From Streptomyces sp. SID12488 (GTDB lineage: Bacteria > Actinomycetota > Actinomycetes > Streptomycetales > Streptomycetaceae): a stretch of 64,000 nt of DNA. Below the pieces are notes generated by a model. The model did not search any database and was not told the DNA's origin. It saw only the letters and a list, made by a program, of their open reading frames with translations. The position numbers were made by a program, and so were the translations under genes. The DNA is taken from positions 620,001 to 684,000 of the forward strand of contig NZ_JAAGLT010000001.1 of the NCBI RefSeq assembly GCF_010548275.1, given 5' to 3'. Shown piece by piece: positions 63,316 to 64,000 of the stretch (positions are counted from its first letter, which is position 1; each line of letters opens with the position of its first letter).

Positions 63316-64000
63316 ATGACTGGTACGACTGGAATGACCCGCACGTCCGGTGCCCCCCTCCGTCTCGGCCTCGTCGGTTACGGTCTCGCGGGCTCCGTCT
63401 TCCACGCCCCGCTGATCGCCGCCACCGAGGGCCTCGTCCTCGACACGGTCGTCACGGCGAACCCCGAGCGGCAGGCACAGGCCCGCGCCGGGTTCCCGGA
63501 CGTACGGATCGCCGCCACCCCGGACGAGCTGTTCGCCCGCGCGGACGAGCTGGACCTGGTCGTCATCGCGTCCCCGAACAAGACGCACGTCCCGCTGGCC
63601 ACCGCCGCCCTCAAGGCCGGTCTGCCGGTCGTGGTCGACAAGCCGGTCGCGGGCACGGCGGCCGAGGCGCGTGACCTCGCCGCCCTCGCCGACCAGCGGG
63701 GACTGCTCCTCTCCGTCTTCCAGAACCGCCGCTGGGACCATGACTTCCGCACCCTCCGCAAGCTGGTCGCGGAGGGCGGGCTGGGTGACGTATGGCGGTT
63801 CGAGTCACGGTTCGAGCGGTGGCGGCCCCAGACCAAGGGCGGCTGGCGCGAGTCCGGCGACCCGGCGGAGTTCGGCGGACTGCTGTACGACCTCGGCAGT
63901 CACGTCGTCGACCAGGCACTGGTCCTCTTCGGCCCCGTCGACTCCGTGTACGCCGAGACCGACATCCGCCGTCCGGGCGCCGAGACCGACGACGACACGT
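63316..64000 (+). CDS. Gfo/Idh/MocA-family oxidoreductase (3' end outside window)
   Basis: The first 228 residues are present. The Rossmann motif is LGLVGYGLAGSVFHAPL, followed by DLVVIASPNKTHVPLA and the catalytic-site VVVDKPVAG with the family Lys, and later GGLLYDLGSHVVDQAL with the His. It uses NAD(P) to oxidise or reduce a sugar or inositol derivative. It is divergent from the ROK regulator with a shared operator, so a sugar-dependent induction is likely. It runs off the right edge. Confidence 0.93.
   Translation, partial: MTGTTGMTRTSGAPLRLGLVGYGLAGSVFHAPLIAATEGLVLDTVVTANPERQAQARAGFPDVRIAATPDELFARADELDLVVIASPNKTHVPLATAALKAGLPVVVDKPVAGTAAEARDLAALADQRGLLLSVFQNRRWDHDFRTLRKLVAEGGLGDVWRFESRFERWRPQTKGGWRESGDPAEFGGLLYDLGSHVVDQALVLFGPVDSVYAETDIRRPGAETDDDT

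Overview
The window is chromosomal DNA of a Streptomyces. It has very high G+C, GTG/TTG starts, a TTA-containing adpA, and a gene order (adpA-ornA, cebR-cebEFG-bglC, cdgA, an AA10 LPMO, cslA-glxA-cslZ) that I recognise from the S. coelicolor SCO2790-SCO2840 neighbourhood. It reads as core-chromosome genes with one short acquired island (about 40.6-46.07 kb) beside a tRNA-Lys gene. The first and last genes are cut by the window edges.

Layout. 0-5.8 kb: a Tat-secreted metallophosphoesterase with a probable PHO box, a small conserved protein, glmS, a GPR1/FUN34/YaaH-type membrane protein, a universal stress protein and a small membrane protein. 5.8-8.5 kb: the developmental regulator adpA (one TTA codon), oligoribonuclease ornA and tRNA-His. 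8.6-15 kb: the cellobiose/cello-oligosaccharide regulon: cebR divergent from cebE-cebF-cebG-bglC, with two 14-bp CebR operators, one of which contains the bglC Shine-Dalgarno. 15.2-22 kb: a two-component pair, a Pro/Thr-rich secreted protein, a spermidine-synthase-like methyltransferase, a large TPR regulator and a phosphoglycerate-mutase-type phosphatase. 22-29 kb: a PAP2 membrane protein, then a three-gene unit encoding a Cas4/RecB-like Fe-S nuclease with an 18-copy Thr-Gly hexanucleotide repeat, a protein of unknown function and a UPF1/Dna2-like helicase. A RecA-NDp/PafBC-type promoter leads straight into a leaderless GTG start. Two hypothetical genes and tRNA-Lys follow. 29-40.5 kb: an M6 metalloprotease, the c-di-GMP enzyme cdgA, a luciferase-like oxidoreductase, a maleate-isomerase-like protein, a 2-hydroxyacid dehydrogenase, an EhuBCDA-type amino-acid/ectoine importer, an IclR regulator and a second identical tRNA-Lys.

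40.6-46.07 kb is the island. It holds a collapsed tyrosine integrase, a NotI-like endonuclease with its methyltransferase, an internally deleted lsr2-like gene, a two-TM protein, and a DnaJ plus tandem beta-domain gene broken by a nonsense codon and a frameshift. 46.1-57.7 kb: an acyl-CoA synthetase, a DUF3592-like membrane protein, a chitin-type LPMO under a DasR-type operator, an SPFH protein, an NlpC/P60 cell-wall hydrolase, a third tRNA-Lys, then cslA-glxA and cslZ. These surround the hyphal-tip glycan machinery: synthase, radical copper oxidase, GH6 hydrolase, LPMO and wall hydrolase. 58-64 kb: a sortase with a partner secreted protein, a HAD phosphatase, a LAXTG surface protein, a ROK regulator carrying a 29-residue tandem-repeat insertion, and a divergent Gfo/Idh/MocA oxidoreductase sharing a perfect 27-bp operator.

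The best candidates for something undescribed are the nuclease-X-helicase operon, which resembles a split Dna2, and the decayed island with its tandem beta-domain J-protein.
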